Shown piece by piece: positions 33,486-45,709 of a stretch of DNA of 64,000 nucleotides (positions within the stretch are counted from its first letter, which is position 1; every line of letters begins with the position of its first letter). Position numbers and translations under genes: made by a program. A model generated the notes under the pieces. The model saw nothing but the letters and a program-made list of their open reading frames with translations. It was not told where the DNA came from and did not search any database. The stretch covers positions 1-64,000 of the forward strand of contig JBAMJV010005494.1 in the NCBI GenBank assembly GCA_037951105.1, given 5' to 3'. Source of the stretch: Echinarachnius parma. Its lineage: Eukaryota; Echinodermata; Echinoidea; Clypeasteroida; Echinarachniidae.

Positions 33486-33769
33486 ACAGTGGTGTAGCCT
33501 GGGATTCTGCAAGGGGGCGGGGGGGGGGGGGGGGGAGCTGCATGCAACATGCTTTGGGCTGGGTCTGAGTCCTGGTCCCGGCTTACTGTTCCTGGTAGCT
33601 CTTGGAATTTAGCTATTCAAGGCTCCAAAATCTAAAGCACCAGCTTACAAGCAAACTGAAATTGCTGTGCCTGAGTGTGTGAGTGTTTGGGGGTCAGGGG
33701 GGGGGGGGGGGGGGGGGGGTAGGGAATCGCCCCCCTCCCCTAACCTACATACATCACTGTAATTGGAAC
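33486..33769. mobile_element. TIR element with ACAGTG.TGTA ends and G tracts (about 284 bp)
   Basis: 'acagtggtgtagcctggg' at the left is partly inverse to 'cctacatacatcactgt' at the right. Two G tracts lie inside (about 33517-33534 and 33697-33719). Related by its end to the CAGTGGCGTAGC elements. Confidence 0.55.
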
Positions 33770-33869
33770 ACAATTCCATTTTTAAAATGCAGTTAGAATA
33801 ATAAAATAGTTAATATGGAATCAATATCTCATTTAAGGATGCAAAATAATTTGATTTTTTTTTTTTCCT

Positions 33870-34320
33870 GAAAATTAGAATGACAAGCTAAATTGGCTCA
33901 AAAATTGACAAAAGTCAGTACAATTGATGCTAGCTGTCTGCTCTAAAGACACAAGCTTCGGTGGAGAAGAGGTTGACATTTGCAAGATAGAAATTGGATC
34001 TGGGTGGAAATAAACTAACTTACGCGTAGTGTTTTTCTCATTATCTAGAACCCATACAAATGAGTCATTAGGACCTAATTTTGTGAATTTTAAACATGGT
34101 ATACTCTCGCTCGCAGACAAGGCAATAATAAGATTAACGAGAAGACAACAAATGGAGAAATTGATGTAAGCTGTCTTCTCCAATGACACAAACTTTGACA
34201 TTTGCAAAATAGTAATAAACCATTCAGAGGGAAATAATTACATGCATTGTGTAATGAAAAAAGAGGACAAAAAAACAGGTGTTTTTGCTCAACCCCATAA
34301 GTCATATTGTCAGTGGCTTT
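33870..34320 (+). repeat. Two-copy direct duplication, about 240-bp period
   Basis: 'aattgatgctagctgtctgc' (33920) and 'aattgatgtaagctgtcttc' (34159) begin matching stretches through 'gacacaa', 'ttgacatttgcaa', 'ggaaataa' and a 'gtgttttt' segment. Well diverged. Confidence 0.7.
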
Positions 34321-34562
34321 AATGAAGTGACATTTATTGCATTGTATCATGTGGATTTCTGCTCACATACATGTATGTTTTGTTATCTGCCTTACATTAA
34401 TGATTATAGTGTACTTTATATTGATTTATGTGTTATGTGACTTACCTTTCAAATAATGTACCTTTATATTGATGCGTTTGACTGTCAAAAAGTACATTTT
34501 CAATAGATATTTTTACTTTGCGTCTTTGCTACAGTGAACTTAATTCTAGGTTATCAAACGGA

Positions 34563-34705
34563 AAAAGGAAAATTGTGGCCACTGTAGACAGGTGATCACT
34601 ATAGGTTCCATGACATTCTTTTTTTTCTGCAAGGGATCACTTTAGGTTGCCACTATAAGCAGGATGGCTGGTACGGCCAGGTGGCCATTAAGACAGGTTT
34701 AATTA
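34563..34705 (-). mobile_element. Family O element (about 143 bp), inverse orientation
   Basis: 'gtggccactgtagacaggtg' at the left and 'ggccattaagacaggttta' at the right, matching 16330-16495 read on the other strand. Positions 34321-34562 show nothing. Confidence 0.7.
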
Positions 34706-34797
34706 TATGTATAGCACTGAATGGGTTAAAAAGGGTTTCTTTCCCCATTAAGGAGGCATATTTCCAGAATGGTAACTTGGCATAGAAAGGCCTGTCA

Positions 34798-35340
34798 CAT
34801 CTCAGGTAAATATCCCTCCTGGTTTGAGCAAATGTCATAGGTTAATGATAATCCCTCCTAGGTAGTGGCCCAATTTCCATCTTTCAAACTCCCCCTATCT
34901 CCTCCTTCTTTATTTGCTATCTACCTCCCACCATACAACATCAACCTCACCTTTTTCTCATACATAATGAAGAGTTCATACCATACCACCCAGATGTATA
35001 TAACCCGTTCAGGACTGATTGATTGTACTATAACATGCATTCTCCATAGACCACTGCCTGATTATTTTTTGGGTACGTACAGTCCTGAAGGGGTTAATGG
35101 GTACTCCGGTAGGAGTGAGGATGTGTGTATGGCCTGCGTACACTACTTCTAACGTAGCACTGGCTGGAATGCTTCTCAGGGAGTATGCGTGGAGCACTAG
35201 TCACCCATGGGGTAAATATCCCGCCTGGTTTGAGCAAATGTCATGGGTTAATCCCTCCTATAGTGGCCCAATTTCCATTATTCAAACTCCCCCTATCTCC
35301 TCCTTCTTTGCTTGCTATCTACCTTGCTCCATACACTTCT
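34798..35340 (+). repeat. Two-copy direct duplication (about 135 bp, 405 bp apart) around a family J element
   Basis: 'gcctggtttgagcaaatgtc' type sequence at 34818 and 35223 leads both copies, and 'cccaatttccat', 'caaactccccctatctcctc' and 'tgctatctacct' close them. A family J element (35002-35097: 'cccgttcaggactgattg', 'catgcattctccatagacca', 'acagtcctgaaggggttaa') lies between. Confidence 0.85.
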
Positions 35341-35399
35341 TTTTATTATTTTTTTTTTTCTCCGTCTTGATGTTTTTTAGGGTATTATATTTTCACCCA

Positions 35400-35595
35400 C
35401 ATACTATTTTAAATATTCATACAGCCAATGGCTTTCCTAGCTGCCTCCACATTCTCATAATAAAAATGTATGTTGTTGTATTCTAAATATGCTGTAATTT
35501 CTGTGAACAATGTAAATTGCAATCTTTGTTTTGTATTTTATTTGTTTTTTTTAATGATGAATGAAATAAAGAACAATTTCAATTTCAATTTTAAT
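35400..35595 (+). pseudogene. Possible LINE 3' tail
   Basis: A T-rich 3' untranslated-like stretch ends in 'gaatgaaataaagaacaatt' and 'tcaatttcaatttt', a short hexanucleotide-like tail of the sort carried by L2/CR1-type LINEs. No coding part is attached. Could also be ordinary AT-rich intron. Confidence 0.35.
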
Positions 35596-35692
35596 CTACC
35601 TCATCATAAACTCATACATGTACATGCATACATTCAGGCACCTATAGTTAGTTTTAACATGCATACATACACATGTACACAAAGGCACTTCA

Positions 35693-35785
35693 GTCAAACC
35701 TGTCTTCGTGGCCACCGGTCTATAACAGCCAACCTGCCTATAGTGGCCACCAAAAATGAATTTCATTTAGGGAACCGGGTTTAAA
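35693..35785 (+). mobile_element. Family O element fragment
   Basis: 'cagtcaaacctgtcttcgtg', 'gccaacctgcctatagtgg' match family O. It ends at 'gggtttaaa'. Confidence 0.65.
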
Positions 35786-37075
35786 CGCATCAGCAGCAGT
35801 GTTTAACATTATGCATGATCCCAGAGACAGAGCAGATATTTTCATAATAGTTTAAAGTTGTGTCTGCAGTATATGGCCTGGCTATCTAGGGGTGTTTGAA
35901 ATAAACCAACTTTGGAGTATGGAATGAGTACATTCATTTCTGTTTCTGGGCCACTTTTCAAGTGTTCCTGCATGAAATAGTTACTCATAAGGACTCTTTT
36001 ATCATTTTCAGGGGCTCTCCATGGTATTATGTGGGATAAAATTGTCCTAACCCCCACCCCCCCCCCCCCCCCCCCCCCCCCCCCCACACACACTCCCCAC
36101 ACTTGTATTTGTTTTCCCCAAGTGTTTGGTGTTTTGGGGGTATTATTTCATTTTATTTAATATCAAATTTTTTTAAATATAAATTTTGATTGTACCTTGT
36201 TTCTTTACATGCAGGGTCCTCAGGGATAACGGTCCAAATCAATAGAGGCTACCCTGGATACACTAACCTAATTATTATCATATATTTGTTTTTCTTTTCA
36301 ATTCTATTTCTGCATTTCAGTTTCTGATATAGTGATCTGAATCTCATATTATTAAATTAGCAATTACATGACTCGAGAATCTAAAATTGTATTGCTAATT
36401 TGAAATTAGCTCGGGGGAATAAATGAAAATTAAATAAAAACACTCCTTATAACGACTACAAATTATAGCTAGAAGCAATAGGTAGTAATTAAAATAAAAA
36501 ACCTAGACTTAACTTTAACTTTATGAAAACTAAAAAAGCTTGGCAAGACTACTTCATTTTCAATTGACCTGGGTATTTTCATGGAGTCCTGAATGAATAG
36601 ATTGAAGAAAAAAATTTGAGTAAAACTTTTTGATTGAAATATAATGTGATAATCAAATATTTAAGCAACCACTTTAAAATCACACTTTATCTTAAAGGAA
36701 AATATGAAAAATTTAATAAAACAAATACTAGTTTGGCTTGAAGGGCTAGTAAATGGTAATCAGATAAAACAACCAATTGACCTGTAATTAATTTAGCTTC
36801 AAGAAATAAACAAGAAATAAATAGGGCATCCTCTTAGCTAATTGCCTACAGGATAAAACAAACTTATAATTAAAGGGAAAACCTTTCAAAGACTTGCGAT
36901 TGAGGACAAAACTTTGCTTGACATGGCAAGATTCCAGATCATTCTTTGTTGTTGGCAGGTGAATCAAAGGAGACATTCTAAACTGGTCTGTATCCTGTTT
37001 GCTCCGAAACGGTAACTCGATATGAAATGCATCAAGAAAGAAACACAAGGGAGAAGGAAGGCTTCACTCTATCCC
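35786..37075. other. AT-rich intron with one C tract
   Basis: A long C-rich tract lies at 36050-36085. No exon, tandem array or terminal repeat recognised in the remaining 1.2 kb. Confidence 0.5.
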
Positions 37076-37449
37076 TTAAAGGGACTTAGTAACATTGTCC
37101 AAATCCTCAAAATAAAATTCTAATTCCAGCGGTTCCCTTATACCTTGTTGTATTCGTATCAACAATAAAATCACGGGACATGTTTCGGTTTTTCAAATTT
37201 CCCTTTCGTTACAAAGATATGTATGATTCAGAGTCATGATATTCAGAGTTTTTATTCTGTGTACAAAGTGAGTGCAGTGAGTTACTGAATATCACTTTGC
37301 ATTTTCGCTCATTACTTGGCCATACAATGTCCATTTGACTTGAAATGTTCACACAATACCCTGTGGACATATGAGATAACAACAATATACATTGCATCAA
37401 CCATTCATCACTTTTTGCACATGTCAACAAAGTTACTAGATCCCTTTAA
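37076..37449 (+). mobile_element. TTAA-bounded MITE, family A copy 2 (374 bp)
   Basis: 'ttaaagggacttagtaac' to 'gttactagatccctttaa'. It aligns throughout with 12062-12443, sharing 'ataccttgttgtatt', 'gtgtacaaagt' and 'gaatatcactttgcatttt'. Confidence 0.9.
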
Positions 37450-37584
37450 TCTCCCTTCTTCAAAGGACGACTCCTTCAAAATGTGGAAGTAAACCTTATA
37501 TACCAATCAAAAGGACACACATACCTATTGCTCCTATGCGCCTTCTCCACCTCTCTCCCATCTATCTCTATTGCCTCCTCTCTC

Positions 37585-37964
37585 TTAAAGGGATCTAGTT
37601 ACGTTGTTGACAAGTGCAAAACGTGATGTGTTGTTAAATAAAATGTGTATTGGAGTGATCTGATATGTCCACAAAGTAATGTGTGAAAATTTCACATTAA
37701 TTGGATGTTTTTTGGCTGAGTTATGAGCAAAAATGCAAAGTGATATTCACTTACTCATTGCACTTACTATGTACATGGCTTAAAGGGTCCAGTAGATAAT
37801 TTCATATCCGAACACAATCGTAAATATCTTTTGAACGAAATGGAAATTTGAAAAAACGAAACCTGTCCCATGCTTTTATTGTTAATACGAATACAACAAG
37901 GTATGAGGGAACCACTAGAATTCCAATTGGATTCTGAGGATTTGGACAATGTTACTAAGTCCTA
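37585..37964 (-). mobile_element. TTAA-bounded MITE, family A copy 3 (380 bp), inverted
   Basis: Same family in opposite orientation, 135 bp from copy 2, so the pair forms a large inverted repeat in the intron transcript. Begins 'ttaaagggatctagtta' and ends 'gttactaagtccta'. Contains an internal TTAAAGGG at 37781 that resembles a terminus. Confidence 0.9.
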
Positions 37965-38065
37965 ACATCATGATCGCATTAAAAAGGGAAGATAGTTTAA
38001 TTCTATTCCTCCTTTTTCCCCTCTCTCTCTCTCTTTTTCTTCATCTCTCTTTTTCTTTATCTCTC

Positions 38066-38229
38066 TTAAAGAGCATCAAGCGTGGGGATGCTACACAGCG
38101 GGTCGCCATTTTGAACTGGGCCAGTTTGCGCGCACCGCATGACACTGAGCTAACGTGCGTCACGCACCGTGCGCAACGTGTACTTAAGATGGCGCCGCGC
38201 ATCTGATTTGACGAATCTGAAGTACCTTT
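38066..38229. mobile_element. GC-rich TTAA-bounded unit (about 164 bp), possible MITE
   Basis: 'ttaaagagcatcaagcgtgg' to 'ctgaagtacctttaa': the ends share TTAAAG but only weak inverted homology beyond. The body is GC-rich ('gcgcgcaccgc', 'atggcgccgcgc') in contrast to the flanks. Pyrimidine-rich sequence precedes it at 38000-38065. Confidence 0.4.
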
Positions 38230-38306
38230 AAAGTAAACATCATAAAAGGTTGAGCTTTTTTCTCTTTTCCTCCCATGGTTCCATTCTCTCTCTCATTCTA
38301 TTTTAC

Positions 38307-38531
38307 TTAACCCGTTCCCTCCTGGGTTTTTTCAATCCCCAAATATAGAGCTTTTACCAGAGGACTGGCCCCCTTCTGTAGCTTTCACTACATTTAGTAG
38401 ACGTGCGGCCTAGGACTAATGAATCAGAGATAGGCGCCGCCTTTTGTGCCAACATTGGCAAGGGAAGGACTTTAACTTTTAATATAGAGTTTATACTAGG
38501 CCCATCAGGTTCCCATAGGCAAGGGGTTAAC
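38307..38531. mobile_element. Long family K-like element (about 225 bp)
   Basis: 'ttaacccgttccctcctggg' to 'ttcccataggcaaggggtta' plus 'a'. It shares ends with the 80-bp family K units but has a longer middle. Confidence 0.55.
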
Positions 38532-39499
38532 TTTCCTATCGTTCCCTCACTCAAAGTTGACTTTCCGCAATGTGAAAGGTCTTGGTAGGGTTGCACTAAT
38601 CTCACTTTATCCCAGAGAGAACACGGCCTAGTCTTGTTTCCATGCCAAAGGATTGTAAACGTTTGGTTTGCGGTTGCACATCTTCGAAGGGAGGATTGGA
38701 GAGCCCCGAGAAGGACTGAACATGGTATTCTTTCTAGGATAGTCCTAAAAAGTAATTTGGTAGTTTTAATAAGAGCTACAGTGCCGATATAGTTATTGTA
38801 AAGGAGAGGGTGGGCCGTTGGGGGGGGGGGGGGGGAGGGCTCGACGTTGCAAACAGGTTGCCTGACCGAAAGATTTGTTTTTCAACTTTATCCATCTATA
38901 TCTTATATCAAATGCTGAAAACGCAATGAGAGTTCAATTATTCTTTGGGCTTGACCATTGGTGGGATGGGACTCAAATTATTGCAGAATGAATTACTAAT
39001 GTACCCCTTGATCATCCCTACATTAACTCCTTGAGTGCCAAGCTCACATTTATGCGAGTTACATTACACACAATTGCCTAGAGCATTACAATCCCTGGCA
39101 CTAATAATATAGTCATACCTATTTATCATTTTTGTTGAAGACATCCAATTGATACCAATTGATACAAAACAAAATATATTGCCTGAATGCTTCTTGATTA
39201 TTCCTACATTAAAAAAGTGAAACATATTTTTGTTTATAACACGGGATATAAATAATCAAAAATTGGCAGAGGGGAAAAGAAAAGCCAAAGATTTCCTTGA
39301 GGAGAGTCTACAGATCTGAGGACCGTTATTGACCGAAAGTGCAGAGGAGGTGTCATGTGTGATATGCCTTTGTTGGGGGATAGCTCATCGTAACGTGATC
39401 GTCAAATGGAAACAGTCTCGCCGAGATAAGGGCACGATCGCTACACAATAACGAGAAAATGATTTTCAGGCTACTGCAGCTCGCTAACTCGCCCGGGGA
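38532..39499. other. Intron sequence with a G tract and one family L element
   Basis: G tract at 38820-38835. Inverted family L element at 39020-39100 ('ttaactccttgagtgccaag', 'cctagagcatta'). 39385-39490 is a diverged unit of the repeat seen at 40017-40380. Confidence 0.5.
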
Positions 39500-39840
39500 A
39501 TTACTTGGTAAGGCTTACCCTTACAATCAAAGTTAACACCATGTGCGTGGAAACTTATCCAGCAACAATAAAGCAAAATTGTATGAAATATAAAATTACC
39601 CTCTGTCAAAATTATCACCATGTGCATGGAAATATCCAGCAAAAAAGAAAGTTCAATATTATGAAGTATAAAATTCCCTTCTGTGAAAATTATCACCAGG
39701 TGCGTGGAAATATCCAACAAAAAATAAAGTTAAATATTATGAAGTATAAAATTCCCTTTTGTCAAAATTATCACCATGTGCAAGGAAATATCCAGCAACA
39801 ATAAAGCAAAATATTATGAGGTGTACAATTACCTTCTGGC
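39500..39840 (+). repeat. Tandem repeat, about 77-bp unit, 4-5 copies
   Basis: 'caccatgtgcgtggaa' or a one-base variant recurs at 39537, 39616, 39692 and 39771. Each is followed by 'tatccagcaa', 'aaagttaaatattatgaagt' or variant, and 'ataaaattccc'. Reading frames spanning it mirror the repeat. Confidence 0.9.
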
Positions 39841-39959
39841 AAAGTATCTTCATTGAACTTGGGATATACATGTACTCCCATAAATCAAAATAATTAGTGT
39901 GTCCTCTAGAAATATTCTGCTGCATTCTACCATTTTTAAAGTCATAGTGGGTTAATGCT

Positions 39960-41740
39960 TCTATTGCACACCAAAATCATGCAGTTTTGTAGCTTTTGAA
40001 AAGGTTTTGCATTCCTTGTAACTTGATCAGCAAATTGAAACAGTCCCGTCGTCGAGCTGCATAGTAACAGCACAATTGCTTTACACAGAAATTAGAAAAT
40101 CATTTTCAGCCCAGTATTTCTAACTTGGGAATTACCTGGGCAATAAAAAGAAGAGTCGATTCAACCTCTAGAAATATTAAACTTTAGCAGTTGGCAGTAT
40201 CTAAAATTTGATCAGCAAATTGGAACTCCAAAGAGATAGCCACATAACTGAAATACACAAAAGAACATTTTTCAGGCAGATATCTCTGAATTTACCCAAA
40301 TAAAAAAAGAAAAGAGTCAATTTGACGTCTGAAAATATTATAATTTAGCAGTTGGCAATATCTAAAGATGGTGGTGTATGCTTGTTTCATATTCCTAGGT
40401 TTAATGCTTTGATTGCAAACCAAAGACAGGTAGTAGGTTTGAAATGTTCCATTGCAATTTGATCCTGAAGTGGAAACAATTTTCAAGAGAGAGGGACATC
40501 GGAGATGGTCAGGCAAAAAGGGACAACTAGTAAAGTAAAAAGTTCAATTTGATATTGAATGGTCATTTGAGATGGTCATAGAAATGAAATATGAGATGGT
40601 CAAATGACTTATGAGACAACAAAGTACAGTTCCTATTACATGGTCATAGACAGGGGTGGACAGAGAATTTGATATTGAATGGTCATTTGAGATGGTCAAT
40701 TGAAAACAAGAGAGAAAGAAAAATAAAATATCTTTCAAGATGACTAGAAATAACGCTTTAAAAAGAAAATTAAAAAAGGAAGAAATGGCCAGATATATGG
40801 GAAAATATGAACTTGTTTGTGTTCATTGAAATAGGGAAAGAAAATGATTTAAATCCCTTAACCAACAACTGGAAATGTGTTTTACAAAAATAATTAAAAA
40901 GAGGGAAATAACGTTAAAGTTCTCAGCGGTCATTCGAGATGGTCAATTGACAGAAGGGAGGAGAAAATTATTTCATTACCATTGAAAATGGGTGAAAAGT
41001 AGATAAACCAAAGGTAGAGTCAACAAGCAAAATCACTATTCAAAATATTTCAGAGGCTCAGTTGAAATTTAAGCATGGGGGGCAGAGTCTTTTTCATGCA
41101 AAACATATAATATAAGGAAAATATTAGGGAAATTAAAAGTTCTAATTGGTAATTTGATATGGTCAATTGAAAGAGGAGAGGGAATTTTTTGTCATGATCA
41201 ATAAATATGGGTAAAGAGTAGATAAACCCAAGGAAAATGTGCAAAGTTCAGGGATGATTGAGATGGTCTATTGAAATGTAAGAAAGGGGGAAAGCTAGGT
41301 TCTTTCATGAACCCATTCAGGGACTGGTCCCGAAATACTTGGGCTTGGTTCTTTGAAGAATTATACATGTTACAGTAAAATCAATCAGTTCTGAACAGGT
41401 TAACAAAATATAAGGAAAGGTACTAGGGACAGCAATGTTTTAAATGTTCATTTAAGTTGGTCACTTTAAAAAAGAGGGAATAAAGAGAAGGACCTTTCAC
41501 TACCACTGGAAATGAGTTATCAGGAAAAAAGGGAAAATAAAGTTTGATGGTCATTTTGGATGGTCACTTAAAAGGAGACAAATAGACAGAAAATGGATCT
41601 TTCACACCACTGGTAATGAGTTTTAAGGGACAATAGAGAAATAGGGATAGAGAAATACTGACATATACAGTTCTGTGATGGTTATTGGATATGGTCAATC
41701 TATTACTCCATCCAGCCAGAGTAGGCAGGCTTGACCATAA
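39960..41740 (+). repeat. Composite tandem region: about 190-bp units, then GATGGTCA units
   Basis: 39960-40450 has units sharing 'tttagcagttggcagtatct' and 'gatcagcaaattg' (40017, 40200). 40540-41740 has many diverged units with 'tgagatggtcaattgaaa', the clearest pair being 'tttgatattgaatggtcatt' at 40547 and 40672. A family J element (41312-41400) interrupts the second part. Confidence 0.75.
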
Positions 41741-41942
41741 GTGCTTGACCCACTATCACATTCAGAGTGGACCTTACCTGGGTAACCTGATGCCCCTGCT
41801 TATACACCCATTTACAGTTCCTATAGATCATCCTCATATCTTTTAATTTGCACTTTTTATTTATTAATATGTTATCTAGTTAAACTCTTAAAACATACAA
41901 AATACATGTACCACTGCTGCATGCACACCATTAAATGTCTTA

Positions 41943-42585
41943 TACAGGGTGGCCCAGAAAGAATGCAACACCTACAATCTTTAATTTCATCAACATCATC
42001 GACCAAATAACATTGTGTTTTATTTGATTGGGTAGAACATTCTTTTTCCAACAAAATGATACCATAAGTATTGATTTGGGGTATTCGTTTGTAACCTAGG
42101 GCTATTTTTCTGAGGCAATGTCGTTTCCTAAATTTGCTACTTTTTCGTCTCCAGCGATCCTCTGAACAATGAGACATTCTCGCCCCATGGCCTCGCATAG
42201 ACAGAAGAACCGCATGACTGCTCTCCCTTTGATAAGGAAGACAATGTTGCGTAATCGAGTACCCCGTACGGTATGGCTCACATTGTCTTCCTTATCGAAG
42301 GAAGAGCAGTCATGCGGTTCTTCTGTCTATGGGAGGCCGTGGAGCGAGAATGCCTCCGTGTTCAGAGGATCGCTGGAGACGAAAAAGTAGCAAATTTAGG
42401 AAACGACATTGCCTCAGAAAAATGGCCCTAGGATCCAAACGCCCTACCCAAAATCAATGCTCATGGTATCATTTTGTTTGAAAAAGAATGTTCTACCTAA
42501 TCAAACAAAAAACAATGACATTTGGTCGATGATGTTGATGGAATTAACGATCGTAGGTGTTGCATTCTTTCTGGGCCACCCTGTA
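41943..42585. mobile_element. Near-perfect foldback element with mariner-type ends, 643 bp
   Basis: 'tacagggtggcccagaaaga' at the left is the inverse of 'tctttctgggccaccctgta' at the right. Arms of roughly 290 bp stay complementary to a loop near 42248-42278 ('gataaggaagacaatg' and 'cattgtcttccttatc'). The TA-CAGGGTGG.CC end is typical of mariner-type termini with TA as target duplication. The arms include a GC-balanced stretch with ORF-like composition ('cgcatgactgctctccc'), possibly captured from an autonomous parent, but no transposase is legible. High arm identity points to a recent origin. Confidence 0.9.
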
Positions 42586-42667
42586 TATTGTGCCCATATC
42601 TTTTCATTTTGTCAACTCCATTGATTTAATGCTGTAACTATATTTGATACAAATGCTTACAGACTTA

Positions 42668-42691
42668 TAATTCGTGCACTTGTCGGTATAA
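42668..42691 (+). mobile_element. Family I MITE, left remnant (split by the big foldback)
   Basis: 'gtgcacttgtcggtataa' is the end of family I ('ccggcacttgtcggtaa' at 55680). Its continuation resumes at 48059 on the far side of the 5.4-kb foldback. Confidence 0.7.
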
Positions 42692-43302
42692 GGGTCAATC
42701 CACATCAAATCAACCGGTGGGTGTCACCCGACCCCCTTCGATTTCGCTAAAATTCGCACTAATTGTTCCCCCACGTGTCTGACGGAAAACCCCGAAATTT
42801 TTTGCCCCGAAGTCATTCGGTTGCTAAGTTACGGCCGCGCCTAGCAACCAATGCGCGGTCAAACCGTTTCTTCTTTAAAATTTTGGCCATTTTTGATTAT
42901 CTGCTGTAGCTAAAATTGAAAAGCCAGAGCTCTCATTGTCTGGAAATTGGAAGAACTTTGTCATCTCTACAAGATGTATTCATTATGTCGCGGGTCGAGT
43001 TTTCGTTTTCGCGTACGAGGTCACCGAAAATGGCTTTAAGCGAAAAATTAAAGTTTTTTAAAGCATGTTTGGATGCCCATAGCTTAAAAATTAATAGATA
43101 TTTTGCTCAAATCTTTTAGAGTATTAAAGACCTTCACTTCCTTTACAGATTAAAAAAAAAATGAGCGTGATTGTTCAAGTCGTTTTTGATTAAAGCGCCC
43201 TCAAAGTTTGGATTTTTCAAAAATGCACCAAGTTCAAGGTCAAAGGTCACCCTTAGTCCAATCCGGGATCTTCACCAATTTTTGTGTACTGACAGATATT
43301 TA

Positions 43303-44966
43303 CCTATATTTTCAGGGGTTACCAAACAAATTTTGCTACCAGAACGTTTAATGGCTTAATTACGCTAACGAAAATGGTCGTAAACAACCCGAAATACTCA
43401 AAATTGCCATATAATTGGCTTTAGGGCATATTTTGTATCTCTCTCACACGCAATACAAAAGTTTATAAATACTGTTCTTCAGGGAATAGGCAGACATTCA
43501 CCTATATTTTCAAGGGTTAGCAAAAAAAAATTGCTACCGGAACGTTTAACGGCTTATTTACACTGACGAAAATGGTCATAAACACACTGAAACGTGTTAA
43601 ATAGCCATATAATTGGCTTTAGGGCATATTTTGAATCTCTCTCACACGCAATATAAAAGTTTATAAATACTGTTCTTCAAGGAATTGGCAGACATTCACC
43701 TATATTTTTATGGGTTAGCAAAAAAAAATTGCTACCGGAACGTTTAACGGCTTATTTACACTGACGAAAATGGTCGTAAACACACAGTAACGTGTTAAAT
43801 AGTCATATAATTGGCTTTAGGGCATATTTTGAATCCATCTCACACGCAGTACAAAAGTTTATTAATACTGTTCTTCAGGGAATTGGCAGACATTCACCTA
43901 TATTTTCAGGGGTTAGCAACAAAAAATTGCTACCGGAACGTTTAACGGCTTATTTACACTGACGAAAATGGTCGTAAACACACTGAAACGTGTTAAATAG
44001 CCATATTACGGGCTTTAGGGCATATTTTGAATCCTTCTCACACGCAATACAAAAGTTTATAAATACTGTTCTTCAGGGAATTGGCAGACATTCACCTATA
44101 TTTTCATGGGTTAGCAAAAAAAAATTGCTACCGGAACGTTTAACGGCTTATTTACACTGACGAAAATGGTCGTAAACACACTGAAACGTGTTAAATAGCC
44201 ATATTACGGGCTTTAGGGCATATTTTGAATCTTTCTCACACGCAATACAAAAGTTTATAAATACTGTTCTTCAGGGAATTGGCAGACATTCACCTATATT
44301 TTCATGGGTTAGCAAAAAAAAATTGCTACCGGAACGTTTAACGGCTTATTTACACTGACGAACATGGTCGTAAACACACTGTAACATGTTAAATCGCCAT
44401 ATTACGGGCTTTAGGGCATAGTTTGAATCTCTCTCACACGCAATATAAAACGTTATAAATACTGTTCTTCAGGGAATTGGCAGACATTCACCTATATTTT
44501 CATGGGTTAGCAAAACAAAATTGCTACCGGAACGTTTAACGGCTTATTTACACTGACGAAAATGGTCGTAAACACACTGAAACGTGTTAAATAGCCATAT
44601 TACGGGCTTTAGGGCATATTTTGAATCTCTCTCACACGCAATATAAAAGTTTATAAATACTGTTCTTCAGGGAATTGGCAGACATTCACCTATATTTTCA
44701 TGGGTTAGCAAAAAAAAATTGCTACCGGAACGTTTAACGGCTTATTTACACTGACGAACATGGTCGTAAACACACTGTAACATGTTAAATCGCCATATTA
44801 CGGGCTTTAGGGCATAGTTTGAATCTCTCTCACACGCAATATAAAACGTTATAAATACTGTTCTTCAGGGAATTGGCAGACATTCACCTATATTTTCATG
44901 AGTTAGCAAAAAAAAATTGCTACCGGAACGTTTAACGGCTTATTTACACTGACGAAAATGGTCGTA
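43303..44966 (+). repeat. 198-bp satellite, left arm (about 9 units)
   Basis: The landmark 'cacctatattttca' recurs with exactly 198-bp spacing at 43303, 43501, 43699, 43897, 44095, 44293, 44491, 44689 and 44887. The unit contains 'attgctaccggaacgtttaa', 'cactgacgaaaatggtcgta', 'gggctttagggcata' and 'ttcagggaattggcagacat'. The outermost unit is the most diverged. Units at 44293 and 44689 share private variants ('gaacatggtcg', 'aaaacgttataaat'), alternating with the common type, so a 396-bp dimer has been duplicated. Confidence 0.97.
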
Positions 44967-45709
44967 TACAGTACTGTGTGTTTACGACCATTTTCGTCAG
45001 TGTAAATAAGCCGTTAATGGTTCCGGTAGCAATTTTTTTTGCTAACCCATGAAAATATAGGTGAATGTCTGCCAATTCCCTGAAGAACTGTATTTATAAC
45101 GTTTTATATTGCGTGTGAGAGAGATTCAAACTGTATGCCCTAAAGCCCGTAATATGTCGATTTAACATATTACAGTGTGTTTACGACCATTTTCGTCAGT
45201 GTAAATAAGCCGTTAAACGTTCCGGTAGCAATTTTTTTTTGCTAACCCATGAAAATATAGGTGAATGTCTGCCAATTCCCTGAAGAACAGTATTTATAAA
45301 CTTTTATATTGCGTGTGAGAGAGATTCAAAATATGCCCTAAAGCCCGTAATATGGCTATTTAACACGTTTCAGTGTGGTAAATATATTACTCATTGCGGA
45401 TATAGTATCGGAAATAATATCGCTAGTGATATTCGTTTGTCTCGCAATGTATGGTCAACATTGAATCTGAATGATCGCGACGTTTCGTATGCTACTGCAA
45501 TACTTTGTCAAGTGATATTAAAGTAACGTAAAACACTCCTATTTATACTCTCATGCGGCTCCAAACCGCGTTATCTCGCATGAGCGAGTTATTCCTAATT
45601 GGTCCATAACGGGCAAATTCTATTGGCCGGTGTACACGGGTGCTAAACCAATCAGCGAGGCGCTGGCTCGGCTTGCTTGCTAGGCGGGAACAATAGCGAG
45701 CTCGACCAA

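Noticed and set aside
42169-42390. Possible transposase N-terminus in the mariner-type foldback
   Set aside because: The frame is produced by palindrome arms and lacks helix-turn-helix or catalytic motifs.
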